Shown: piece by piece, positions 62,101 through 64,000 of the stretch
Position numbering within the stretch: position 1 is the first letter of the stretch
How the letters are laid out: every line of letters begins with the position of its first letter
DNA from: Ampullaceana balthica
Taxonomy: Eukaryota > Mollusca > Gastropoda > Lymnaeidae
Length of the DNA: 64,000 nt
Assembly: GCA_944989445.1 (NCBI GenBank)
Contig: CALYLW010000016.1
Location: 4,347,765 to 4,411,764 of the forward strand
Direction of reading: 5' to 3'
The notes under the pieces: model-generated
What the model was told of the DNA's origin: nothing
The model's input: only the letters and a program-made list of their open reading frames with translations
Database searches by the model: none
Translations under genes and position numbers: made by a program

Positions 62101-63898
62101 GTTAATTTCGATTAAAGCCAAAATTTAAAATTTATGATGTCATAACTAACACTTATTAAACGTTCTTGTTGAAAATCTAAATAACACTGGAATGTCTCCT
62201 TTATATGTCATCTTTTAACCAACTACATAAAAAGACAAGTGTGTTGACATTATTTGGTTCAAGTGATGAGCGGGTCTAATTGACAATATAACCAGCCGAA
62301 CTGAACAATCATTCACATGGAACTGAGGTAACTGGTATGCACAAAACGGTCTTGGCAAGGAATGACATTATCGCAGGGGTCGGGAAACCATGGCTCGCGA
62401 GCCAGATCTGGCTCTCAGACAAATATTCGATTATTAAAAAAAAAGTTTATTCAGATTCCTTTGATCTACATATTAATTACATATAAAACAGCATAACAAT
62501 GTCATTATAAGAATTCAGAGACATAAATATTGTACTTAAAAGTGTTGAAATGACACAAATGCACACATTTACTTGAGTTTTTAGATCTAACCATAATGTA
62601 TGGCTCTCACAGAATTACTTTTCAAAATATGTGGTGTTTATGGCACTCTCAGACAAAATATGTGGTGTTTATGGCTCTCTCAGACAAAATATGTGGTGTT
62701 TATGGCTCTCTCAGACAAAATATGTGGTGTTTATGGCTCTCTCAGACAAAATATGTGGTGTTTATGGCTCTCTCAGATAAAATATGTGGTGTTTATGGCT
62801 CTCTCAGACAAAATATGTGGTGTTTATGGCTCTCTCAGACAAAATATGTGGTGTTTATGGCTCTCTCAGACAAAATATGTGGTATTTATGGCTCTCTCAG
62901 ACAAAATATGTGGTGTTTATGGCTCTCTCAGACAAAATATGTGGTGTTTATGGCTCTCTCAGACAAAATATGTGGTGTTTATGGCTCTCTCAGACAAAAT
63001 ATGTGGTGTTTATGGCTCTCTCAGACAAAATATGTGGTGTTTATGGCTCTCTCAGACAAAATATGTGGTGTTTATGGTTCTCTCAGACATAATATGTGGT
63101 GTTTATGGCTCTCTCAGACAAAGTTTCCCTACACCTGCATTATCGGATATCGGTGTTCATTAAGTTTCCACCATTTCATCTCCATTTTGTAACGCAGTAA
63201 TTCATCAGAGGAGCTGTCGTCATTTTCTGTCTCTGAGTTAGACTCCATTACTGCCATTAGCTTAATACGCTTTTCATTTGGTTTGATAAGTAGGCGAAGT
63301 GTTAAAACCATGATAGGCAAACGATTTCTCACAATGAATACAATAAACTATATCAATATTTTGAACATTCCCGTCAGTCAATAGTTTAAAACCTAAATAT
63401 TCGTGTAATCGTCAGAATTTTTTTTATTACTTATCGGCCTCTATTTTTTAAAATAATTTTTTAGTTTGTACTTTTTGACTTCCAATAATTTGTAAGTGAT
63501 GGGTAGAATAATCGTTAAAAAATAATTTAATCGTTAAATTTTTTAACGATTAATCGAGAAATTAATCGTTAATTTCCGCAGCCCTACAAAAACACTTTGA
63601 TTCTTTAATAGTTTAATTACAAAATTAGTTCAATTTTTTTTTCTTACATTTTTACCAATTATATTTTTTAAATTAATTTTTTTAGAAAGCAAGGGGAAAA
63701 AACCTAAAGCATATATTTTTCTATTAATCTACTAATTGCAAGTAAAAGCGGAAGAAATTAAATTTGAATAAAAGACTTGGTGCAGGGGTCGGTGACAGCT
63801 TGTCTCAAAGTCATTGACTGACCTTCTTGTGGGCTAGCAGCAGACGGAGTTGTCTGATCCTGAACCTCTGCTGCTCCTGTCTTTTGGCTTCATCGATG
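20386..63898 (-). CDS. large unidentified coiled-coil/low-complexity protein, 14 exons, 5' partial
   Basis: Exons in transcript order: A 63823-63898, B 61786-61883, C 57547-57654, D 56493-57017, E 50803-52710, F 49237-49458, G 48096-48203, H 47748-47861, I 47016-47123, J 36165-36227, K 31241-31303, L 26215-26315, M 24736-24876 (minimum), N 20386-23150. Every boundary is AG/GT and every phase joins in frame, giving 2,132 residues plus stop, with the start beyond the right edge. The protein has helical, charged segments (A, F-I), Ser/Asp/Lys-rich disordered stretches (D, N), and long degenerate repeats of DRRDVDREYKRDMDK type in E. No catalytic domain or membrane segment was seen, and I do not recognise the family. 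A cytoskeletal or scaffold role is only a guess from composition. The phase chain is strong evidence for one gene; weaker exons are J, K and L. Confidence 0.75.
23153..23240 (-). repeat. tandem copies of the exon N acceptor region
   Basis: On the minus strand, TATATTTCAGGT or close variants recur four times just upstream of the true acceptor, spaced 20-35 bp. Several are themselves plausible AG acceptors. Confidence 0.65.
23241..23717. other. AT-rich intron sequence
   Basis: Loose repeats of ATGACATT/CTGAAAT-like words; nothing else recognised. Confidence 0.5.
23718..24328. repeat. 50-bp minisatellite, about 12 copies
   Basis: Unit AACAAATTATAAGATGTTAA, then AATGTCTCGTGCTAAACGAT, then GATTGATGCC. 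Copies are almost identical, which suggests recent expansion. It lies in the intron between exons M and N. Confidence 0.95.
24362..24740 (-). repeat. 15-bp minisatellite built on the exon M donor
   Basis: About 25 copies of AAAGGTCAGTATGAG on the minus strand. Each contains AAAG|GTCAGT, a donor-like site, and the exon M reading frame stays open through the array as QYEKG repeats. All candidate donors are 15 bp apart and keep the same phase. It may be intronic, exonic or variably both. Confidence 0.9.
24736..24876 (-). CDS. gene 2 exon M
   Basis: The acceptor TTGCCGCAG is followed by TG CCC TTG, reading PLRQDREMSFENLYDPEIYV and ending FPMLKKEK. The incoming base from exon L completes GTG. Taking the first donor (AAAAAG|GTCAGT) gives 141 bp; using later donors would add QYEKG repeats in frame. 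The open frame continues to 24299, so the true 3' limit is uncertain. Confidence 0.78.
24943..25930. repeat. 25-bp minisatellite split by a transposon
   Basis: Unit AACAATAGTGTTATTGTATT plus ATTGT, about 11 copies before and five after the 592-bp insertion at 25223-25814. Confidence 0.9.
25223..25814. mobile_element. MITE with GGGGCCGTCC ends, 592 bp
   Basis: The left end is GGGGCCGTCCATAAATGACG; the right end, reverse-complemented, is GGGCCGTCCATAAATGACG. The flanks are ATTA on both sides, duplicated relative to the array consensus. Subterminal C-runs are present. Superfamily not certain. The same ends occur on the 1.9-kb element at 54086. Confidence 0.78.
26062..26214 (-). repeat. 46-bp tandem copies of the exon L 3' end and donor
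   Basis: About four copies. On the minus strand each repeats GGGCCCTTCGCCTCGACTGC, then AAGGTAAAAACTCTAGATAG. This is the end of exon L plus its donor CCAG|GTAAAA or CAAG|GTAAAA, duplicated downstream of the genuine donor. Confidence 0.85.
26215..26315 (-). CDS. gene 2 exon L
   Basis: The acceptor TCTCCTACCAG and donor CTGCCAG|GTAAAA bound 101 bp. Phase from K and into M requires the frame EFRPVGWRIVDGRRLVCEHP and following residues. Another frame is also open, so the frame rests on the phase chain. Both flanks are tandem copies of its own boundaries. Confidence 0.62.
26316..26850 (-). repeat. 57-bp tandem copies of the exon L acceptor tract
   Basis: Copies hold GGTAGGAGAAACAGAGACAA and GTCAGTGGACATCAGGGGTT on the plus strand. 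The minus-strand GTTTCTCCTACC is the polypyrimidine tract of the exon L acceptor. About four copies, interrupted by the MITE at 26482. Confidence 0.85.
26482..26761. mobile_element. hAT-like MITE, 280 bp, 8-bp target duplication
   Basis: The left end is CATGGGCGTCGCTAGGAA; the right end, reverse-complemented, is CATGGGCGTAGGGAAGG. GTTGTTGG flanks both sides (26474-26481 and 26762-26769). G-rich and C-rich subterminal runs surround an AT-rich core. Confidence 0.8.
26868..26985. repeat. 29-bp tandem repeat, four copies
   Basis: Unit AAAGTCAACAAATAAAAACA plus CTAAGACT. Confidence 0.85.
27055..28440 (-). mobile_element. 5'-truncated LINE (non-LTR retrotransposon) A
   Basis: A minus-strand fragment with only the reverse transcriptase and C-terminal region; the endonuclease part is missing, typical of 5' truncation. 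The 5' break at about 28440 abuts a dispersed repeat. It lies in the gene 2 intron between exons K and L, in the same orientation as the gene. Confidence 0.88.
27068..28438 (-). pseudogene. reverse transcriptase remnant, LINE A
   Basis: Recognisable order: RGIFLLSIAGKILARILLNR, ESQCGFRKERGTIDMVFAAR, VDLTKAFDTV, NGVKQGCVLAPTLF, then the catalytic box reads FADE instead of the usual F/YADD, so the second Asp is lost. A thumb-like KVYRAVVLPTLLYACETWT follows. At about 27350 the frame shifts and continues as LPSIFTLLMQFQLRWAGHVV to GAKSL. Both the frameshift and the FADE change mark it as inactive. Confidence 0.88.
28441..28880. repeat. dispersed repeat copy
   Basis: Contains ATAATACGCATCGCGTG, GGTGAACTCCGGTGGCA, CATTCGATCGATCTGAAA and GATCTCTAGGACCATCA. 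It matches 1840-2085 and shares its first part with about 43020 and 58690. Not coding. Confidence 0.65.
28885..30995 (-). mobile_element. 5'-truncated LINE B
   Basis: A second, distinct LINE in the same orientation, directly upstream (on the minus strand) of the dispersed repeat. Its 3' end encodes a Cys/His-rich tail (CKSSGKDFH, stop, RIGLHSHS), as in many animal LINE ORF2 proteins. The endonuclease is missing. Confidence 0.88.
28905..30990 (-). pseudogene. reverse transcriptase remnant, LINE B
   Basis: The order is pre-RT linker (ALDDIPDMPLMEELDVMP), LKDANIVTLYKNKGDRSYCN, ESQCGFRAGRSTIDMVFSIR, FVDLTKAFDFV, then an in-frame TGA at 30059-30061 where a Gly-Val is usual, VKQGCVLASTLF, an intact FADD box (LLFADDAAL), and LRRILGIKWQDK. 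Further frameshifts occur near 29645 and 29540, and a stop lies in the C-terminal finger. It is decayed, but its catalytic aspartates are retained, unlike LINE A. Confidence 0.87.
30996..31230. repeat. degenerate TTAGGTTTA/TTAGGG-like tract
   Basis: Many imperfect words such as GGTTAGGTTT, GTTAGGGTTAGG and TTAGGTTTA. It resembles a decayed interstitial telomere-type repeat. It starts next to the exon K donor side. Confidence 0.55.
31241..31303 (-). CDS. gene 2 exon K
   Basis: 63 bp between TTGTACAG (or TAG three bases later) and CCGAT|GTGAGT. Phase 2 on both sides gives SIVTQKTPTGMVMYHRKGHP. A second frame is also open, so the frame depends on the phase chain from J to L. Confidence 0.58.
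31440..31715. repeat. 40-bp tandem repeat, about six copies
   Basis: Unit GATTATAGTGTGGTTAGTGA then TATAACCTGATTGATATAA. Confidence 0.9.
31716..31864. other. short AT-rich spacer
   Basis: No feature recognised. Confidence 0.5.
31865..36127. repeat. 22-bp satellite, about 190 copies
   Basis: Unit TAATGTTGTAACTGTAACTT plus AC, over 4 kb. Main variation is CTTAC versus CTCAC. Two copies near 34550 and 35490 lack six bases. From about 35945 the last eight or nine units are a distinct variant (TAATGTTATAACTATAACTG), a separate amplification. It ends about 35 bp from the exon J donor. Confidence 0.97.
36165..36227 (-). CDS. gene 2 exon J
   Basis: 63 bp between GACTGACCACAG and CGCAGCTC|GTGAGT (a strong donor). 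Phase 2 on both sides gives MDVVTQSERPKPIKTRKLRS. It is flanked by the 22-bp satellite on its 3' side and a 29-bp array on its 5' side. Confidence 0.65.
36335..36608. repeat. 29-bp minisatellite, about nine copies
   Basis: Unit ATAACGGTATACTAGTGTTT plus CATCCTCAG, with TAATCCTCAG and CATCCCCAG variants. Confidence 0.9.
36609..42432. repeat. 59-bp satellite with 30-bp subunits, 5.8 kb
   Basis: Unit TAGTAATCTATGTTTATATA, CACAAGTGTGTACTTATATC, then CCTTATTATTTGTTTCATG. In 37160-37690 and at a few later points only the 30-bp half-unit is amplified. Ends vary by zone: AATTATTTGTTATC at the left, TTATTATTTGTTTC in the middle, and ACTATATATTTGTTATATC with GTGTGTGTAC at the right. ORFs through it are artefacts. 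Confidence 0.97.
42433..43485. other. intron spacer with a dispersed repeat copy
   Basis: AT-rich. About 43010-43430 repeats the family seen at 2165-2410 (ATAATACGCACCGCGATACT, GCAATCGATCTGAAATTTTG, TTTCAGCTCGC). No gene was recognised. A poly(G) run lies near 42530. Confidence 0.6.
43490..46995. repeat. CA-rich ~22-bp minisatellite, 3.5 kb
   Basis: Unit CCACAGCCACACCCCCTCCA plus CA, with CTCTACAC and TTTTCACC variants; strand-asymmetric, with no G runs on the plus strand. Higher-order blocks are visible near 46380-46900. It begins within about 25 bp of the exon I donor. Cys/Gly/Val-rich ORFs on the minus strand are artefacts. Confidence 0.95.
47016..47123 (-). CDS. gene 2 exon I
   Basis: 108 bp from ACGTCCAG to GAAGATAT|GTGAGT. 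The frame gives NLAEAKEEIYTNLVRRLSTT and then VRGFGVQLEEALGED, a charged helical segment. Phase 2 on both sides. Confidence 0.8.
47131..47655. repeat. ~48-bp minisatellite, then ~36-bp relatives
   Basis: Units hold CAATCATACAAGAGTGATAC and GTAATTAGTGGGGGTA. From 47400 shorter related units (GATTGGTGGGTGAACAATCA) follow. It begins less than 10 bp upstream of the exon I acceptor. Confidence 0.88.
47680..47746. repeat. CCCTAA-like degenerate tract at the exon H donor
   Basis: Contains AACCCTAACACTAACACTAA and CTAAACCCTAACCC, telomere-like. It begins a few bases past the exon H donor. Confidence 0.6.
47748..47861 (-). CDS. gene 2 exon H
   Basis: 114 bp from CTATATTAG to TTTCAATT|GTGAGT. It reads LETNQIEISEYLDRQLNDLW then EDLVEIGENPEEILDFQ, acidic and helical. 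Of three nearby AGs only this one keeps the frame open. Its acceptor and first bases are repeated upstream. Confidence 0.82.
47842..48025 (-). repeat. 45-bp tandem copies of the exon H acceptor and exon start
   Basis: Four copies. On the minus strand each carries CTATATTAGGCTAGAGACCA and ATCAAATCGA, the same sequence that forms the exon H acceptor and first codons. Confidence 0.88.
48061..48140 (-). repeat. duplication across the exon G donor
   Basis: GGGAATACTCCCTAAAAC with ACAGTA occurs once inside exon G and again just after its donor, about 50 bp apart. Confidence 0.75.
48096..48203 (-). CDS. gene 2 exon G
   Basis: 108 bp from GATACTAG to TCAGAGAT|GTAAGT. It reads SVDMNEILLMREQALRLNEK then LMEKGILPKTTVQSE, probably coiled coil. 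Phase 2 on both sides. Confidence 0.83.
48240..48640. other. AT-rich intron, nothing recognised
   Basis: No repeat, gene or transposon end could be supported. Confidence 0.55.
48645..49226. repeat. 73-bp minisatellite, eight copies, next to the exon F donor
   Basis: Unit AAATGTATAGTACTGAAATG, AATGGATTGAATAAAGACAC, AGAGACAGGAGTGAGCCTCA, AGCTGATACAATT. Copies are nearly identical. It begins about 10 bp past the exon F donor. Confidence 0.95.
49237..49458 (-). CDS. gene 2 exon F
   Basis: 222 bp from AACTTATTCAG to GAAGAAAG|GTGAGT. It reads RRVSLGKQMRAKAKFAKAPD, later ILSYFADERKVQKLIDTQFI. Phase 2 on both sides. Confidence 0.85.
49510..50725. repeat. 15-bp minisatellite, about 80 copies
   Basis: Unit AAACAAAGAGATAGG with GTGATAGG and ATAGATAGG variants clustered by zone. 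It lies in the intron between exons E and F. Because 15 is a multiple of three, long ORFs run on both strands; on the minus strand one joins the real exon F frame by chance. Confidence 0.95.
50803..52710 (-). CDS. gene 2 exon E (charged repeat domain)
   Basis: 1,908 bp from ATATTTTTAG to CAAATC|GTAAGT; the stop codon lies just past the donor. It begins PVNDMESSLEEKYLKCIELL, a likely coiled coil, then a Lys/Ser-rich stretch. A long block (about 52260-51480) of 8- and 16-aa repeats follows, of the forms DKLDRRDV and DREYKRDM. Next come a Ser-rich segment, VDEIYRQKLMKRALKRVQKS, and a 5-aa QKYDS/QRYDS repeat block (51125-50860). The alternating D/R/K composition suggests an extended charged helix. 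No enzyme motif. Confidence 0.88.
52720..52945. repeat. degenerate ~55-bp repeat at the exon E acceptor
   Basis: Loose copies of CTGTCACTACAT with ATATAAAATAT or ATATATAG; the first merges into the polypyrimidine side of the exon E acceptor. Confidence 0.65.
52970..53892. repeat. 20-bp minisatellite, about 45 copies
   Basis: Unit TAGTTGTAATATAAACCTAC, with shortened 16-bp copies (CCTAGTTGTAATATAT). Confidence 0.95.
54441..54764 (+). pseudogene. unidentified ORF fragment inside the transposon
   Basis: 108 codons including CCDKVRSSYFNVLSSRFFPP and GLRASERADAHSNKFPSLF. The latter loosely recalls the pre-RT linker of non-LTR elements, but no catalytic motif is present. Similar protein-like sequence in other frames follows to about 55000, suggesting a frameshifted remnant. 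Confidence 0.3.
55492..55765. mobile_element. CCGGA-rich hAT-like MITE nested in the 1.9-kb element
   Basis: The left end is TAGGGGTGTTCCGGATTT; the right end, reverse-complemented, is TAGGGATATACCGGATTC. The interior is rich in AATCCGGCTCCGG-type words. The flanks CTTTTAAT and CTTTAAAG are only roughly alike. Confidence 0.5.
56141..56492. other. intron spacer, nothing recognised
   Basis: AT-rich; no feature supported. Confidence 0.5.
56493..57017 (-). CDS. gene 2 exon D (Ser/Lys-rich)
   Basis: 525 bp from TTCCCTCAAG to CGTCCTT|GTAAGT. It begins RTPSTGKSLKPYKKKQSASV, has an acidic Ser-rich centre (TTSDTESAYTGSDMGD), then basic segments PRRVKRIKIVRMDD and KMSKKRPKEKKRLRG, which look like nuclear-localisation-type clusters. 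Phase 2 on both sides. The open frame extends upstream through a GA-rich repeat, which is not coding. Confidence 0.84.
57050..57318. repeat. GA-rich simple repeat upstream of exon D acceptor
   Basis: GAGAGAGACAGAGAG-type purine tract; on the minus strand it is a long pyrimidine tract ending about 40 bp before the acceptor. Confidence 0.88.
57319..57546. other. short intron spacer
   Basis: No feature recognised. Confidence 0.5.
57547..57654 (-). CDS. gene 2 exon C
   Basis: 108 bp from GTATATTTCAG to GTCAAAAG|GTTATT. It reads ESVDETKPKNEDQNMADFTP then STKSVYEKSSDEKVK. A better-looking donor (GAGAAG|GTCAAA, ending at 57555) gives the wrong phase for exon D, so the weaker donor was chosen. Confidence 0.72.
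57660..58485. repeat. 33-bp minisatellite, about 23 copies, abutting exon C acceptor
   Basis: Unit CCAGTCATTCAGTTAGTACA then CATGGTCTAGTGA, degenerate at the right. It starts within 10 bp of the exon C acceptor. The frame-preserving unit creates a long false ORF on the plus strand. Confidence 0.93.
58488..61317 (+). mobile_element. 2.8-kb hAT transposon with 8-bp target duplication
   Basis: The left end is CAGGGGTTCCTAACC; the right end, reverse-complemented, is CAGTGGTTCCTAACC. TTCTAATG flanks both sides (58480-58487 and 61318-61325). It encodes a broken BED-finger hAT transposase. The left third (about 58640-58860) carries a dispersed-repeat copy (ATAAATCCCTTATATATGAG, ACATTTACAGACTGAA). 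It sits in the degenerate end of the 33-bp minisatellite. Confidence 0.9.
59450..61139 (+). pseudogene. hAT transposase (BED-finger, ZBED5-like), broken
   Basis: It starts with a BED zinc finger (CFHCGKILCNDN to LREHLEKVH). RNase H-like fold motifs follow: SMQLDESTDVAQCSQILVFL, a shortened CTGGSMLGNKSGF, and HTEVRWLSRGQ. It ends with a dimerisation region (LLTFATIYLCEAGFSTPLTI). The frame shifts near 59720, a TAA interrupts at 60061-60063, and it shifts again near 60630. No methionine start is clear. It cannot make a full transposase. Confidence 0.88.
61440..61780. repeat. irregular AGTAAAGTTGATGT repeat at the exon B donor
   Basis: Words such as CAGTAAAGTTGATGTAC recur about 15 times, with a ~118-bp higher-order duplication (61500-61620 and 61620-61735). 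It begins a few bases past the exon B donor GTATGTACATCAACTT, whose sequence belongs to the repeat. Confidence 0.8.
61786..61883 (-). CDS. gene 2 exon B
   Basis: 98 bp from ATCTGTCAG to CCACG|GTATGT. It reads AQLRIVKKEPDVDKDVKELG then an Asn and seven Asp, and EP. Phase 0 in, phase 2 out; the next base from exon C completes CGT. Confidence 0.82.
62374..63137. mobile_element. nested hAT-like element with internal 31-bp array
   Basis: The left end is CAGGGGTCGGGAAACCATGG; the right end, reverse-complemented, is CAGGTGTAGGGAAACT. CATTATCG flanks both sides (62366-62373 and 63138-63145). The subterminal GGCTCGCGAGCC and GGCTCTCAGAC are typical of a widespread hAT family. Much of the interior is a tandem array. 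Confidence 0.85.
62622..63122. repeat. 31-bp minisatellite inside the nested hAT-like element
   Basis: Sixteen copies of AAAATATGTGGTGTTTATGG plus CTCTCTCAGAC, nearly identical. The word GGCTCTCAGACAAA at the element's left end (62409-62422) looks like the seed unit. Confidence 0.95.
63146..63332 (-). pseudogene. hAT transposase C-terminal fragment
   Basis: The frame includes ESNSETENDDSSSDELLRYK and WWKLNEHRYP, similar to the hAT dimerisation region. It is cut by the insertion of the nested element at its 3' side. Confidence 0.5.
63823..63898 (-). CDS. gene 2 exon A (first exon in window)
   Basis: 76 bp from TTGTTGTCAG to CACAAGAAG|GTCAGT. It reads IDEAKRQEQQRFRIRQLRLL then LAHKK, an amphipathic coiled-coil-like helix. 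The first base completes a codon from an exon outside the window. Confidence 0.8.
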
Positions 63899-63900
63899 CT

Positions 63901-64000
63901 GACAACAAAATATTGGCAATAAATTAGGGGTAGTTATGGTGACAACAAAATATTGGCAGTAAATTATGGGTTGTCGTGGTGACAACAAAATACTGGCAAT
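63901..64000. repeat. ~42-bp tandem repeat touching the exon A acceptor
   Basis: Two and a half copies of GACAACAAAATATTGGCAAT with TAAATTA in this window, beginning at the exon A acceptor and running off the edge. The minus-strand TATTTTGTTGTC is the acceptor's own pyrimidine tract. Confidence 0.85.

Larger units (their letters stand above)
62030..63590 (-). mobile_element. decayed hAT element carrying a nested element
   Basis: The right end, reverse-complemented, is TAGGGCTGCGGAAATTAACG, a common hAT-type end. The left end (about 62030) has a degraded matching stretch of TTAACG/ATTAAACG. On the minus strand, 63146-63332 encodes SDELLRYKMEMKWWKLNEHR, like the C-terminal dimerisation region of hAT transposases. 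The left boundary is uncertain. Confidence 0.45.

Overview
The window is eukaryotic nuclear DNA from an animal, most likely an invertebrate and plausibly a mollusc. That guess rests on the transposon mix and intron style and is not proven. There is no bacterial-type gene organisation. The DNA is dominated by tandem repeats (minisatellites and two multi-kilobase satellites) and by transposable elements. Inside this matrix I could assemble two spliced protein-coding genes that converge tail to tail.

Gene 1 (plus strand, 3711-18142, seven coding exons, 303 residues) is a divergent Rab-family small GTPase. All splice phases agree, and the P-loop, switch I Thr, the switch II WDxxG-like motif, NKxD and SAK boxes are all found. 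It has Leu where Rabs carry the catalytic Gln, and a 116-residue basic tail without a prenylation motif. Its introns hold a fold-back DNA element (4852-5299), two head-to-tail Helitron-like elements made almost entirely of ~165-bp repeats (5893-10693), an internally deleted Helitron with a decayed Pif1-like helicase (12904-16041), and several minisatellites.

Gene 2 (minus strand, from beyond the right edge to 20386) is a long gene I do not recognise. I assembled 14 exons by matching AG/GT boundaries and phase. Every junction joins in frame, giving about 2,132 codons of a coiled-coil, low-complexity, highly charged protein. Its introns contain two decayed LINE reverse transcriptases (27.06-31.0 kb), a 4.1-kb 22-bp satellite, a 5.8-kb 59-bp satellite, a 3.5-kb CA-rich minisatellite, a long element with GGGGCCGTCC ends (54.1-56.0 kb), a 2.8-kb hAT element with a broken transposase (58.5-61.3 kb) and a nested hAT-like element (62.4-63.1 kb).

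The most striking pattern is that many minisatellites touch exon boundaries and repeat the splice site itself. Examples are the exon 2 donor and exon 6 3' end of gene 1, and the exon H acceptor, both sides of exon L, the exon M donor and the exon N acceptor of gene 2. In exon M the 15-bp unit carries a donor-like AAAGGTCAGT in every copy and keeps the reading frame, so donor choice could set protein repeat number. A second pattern is that several transposons sit inside minisatellites. No tRNA or rRNA gene, CRISPR array or operon was seen. Most long ORFs in the arrays are artefacts of repeat units whose length is a multiple of three, or near it.
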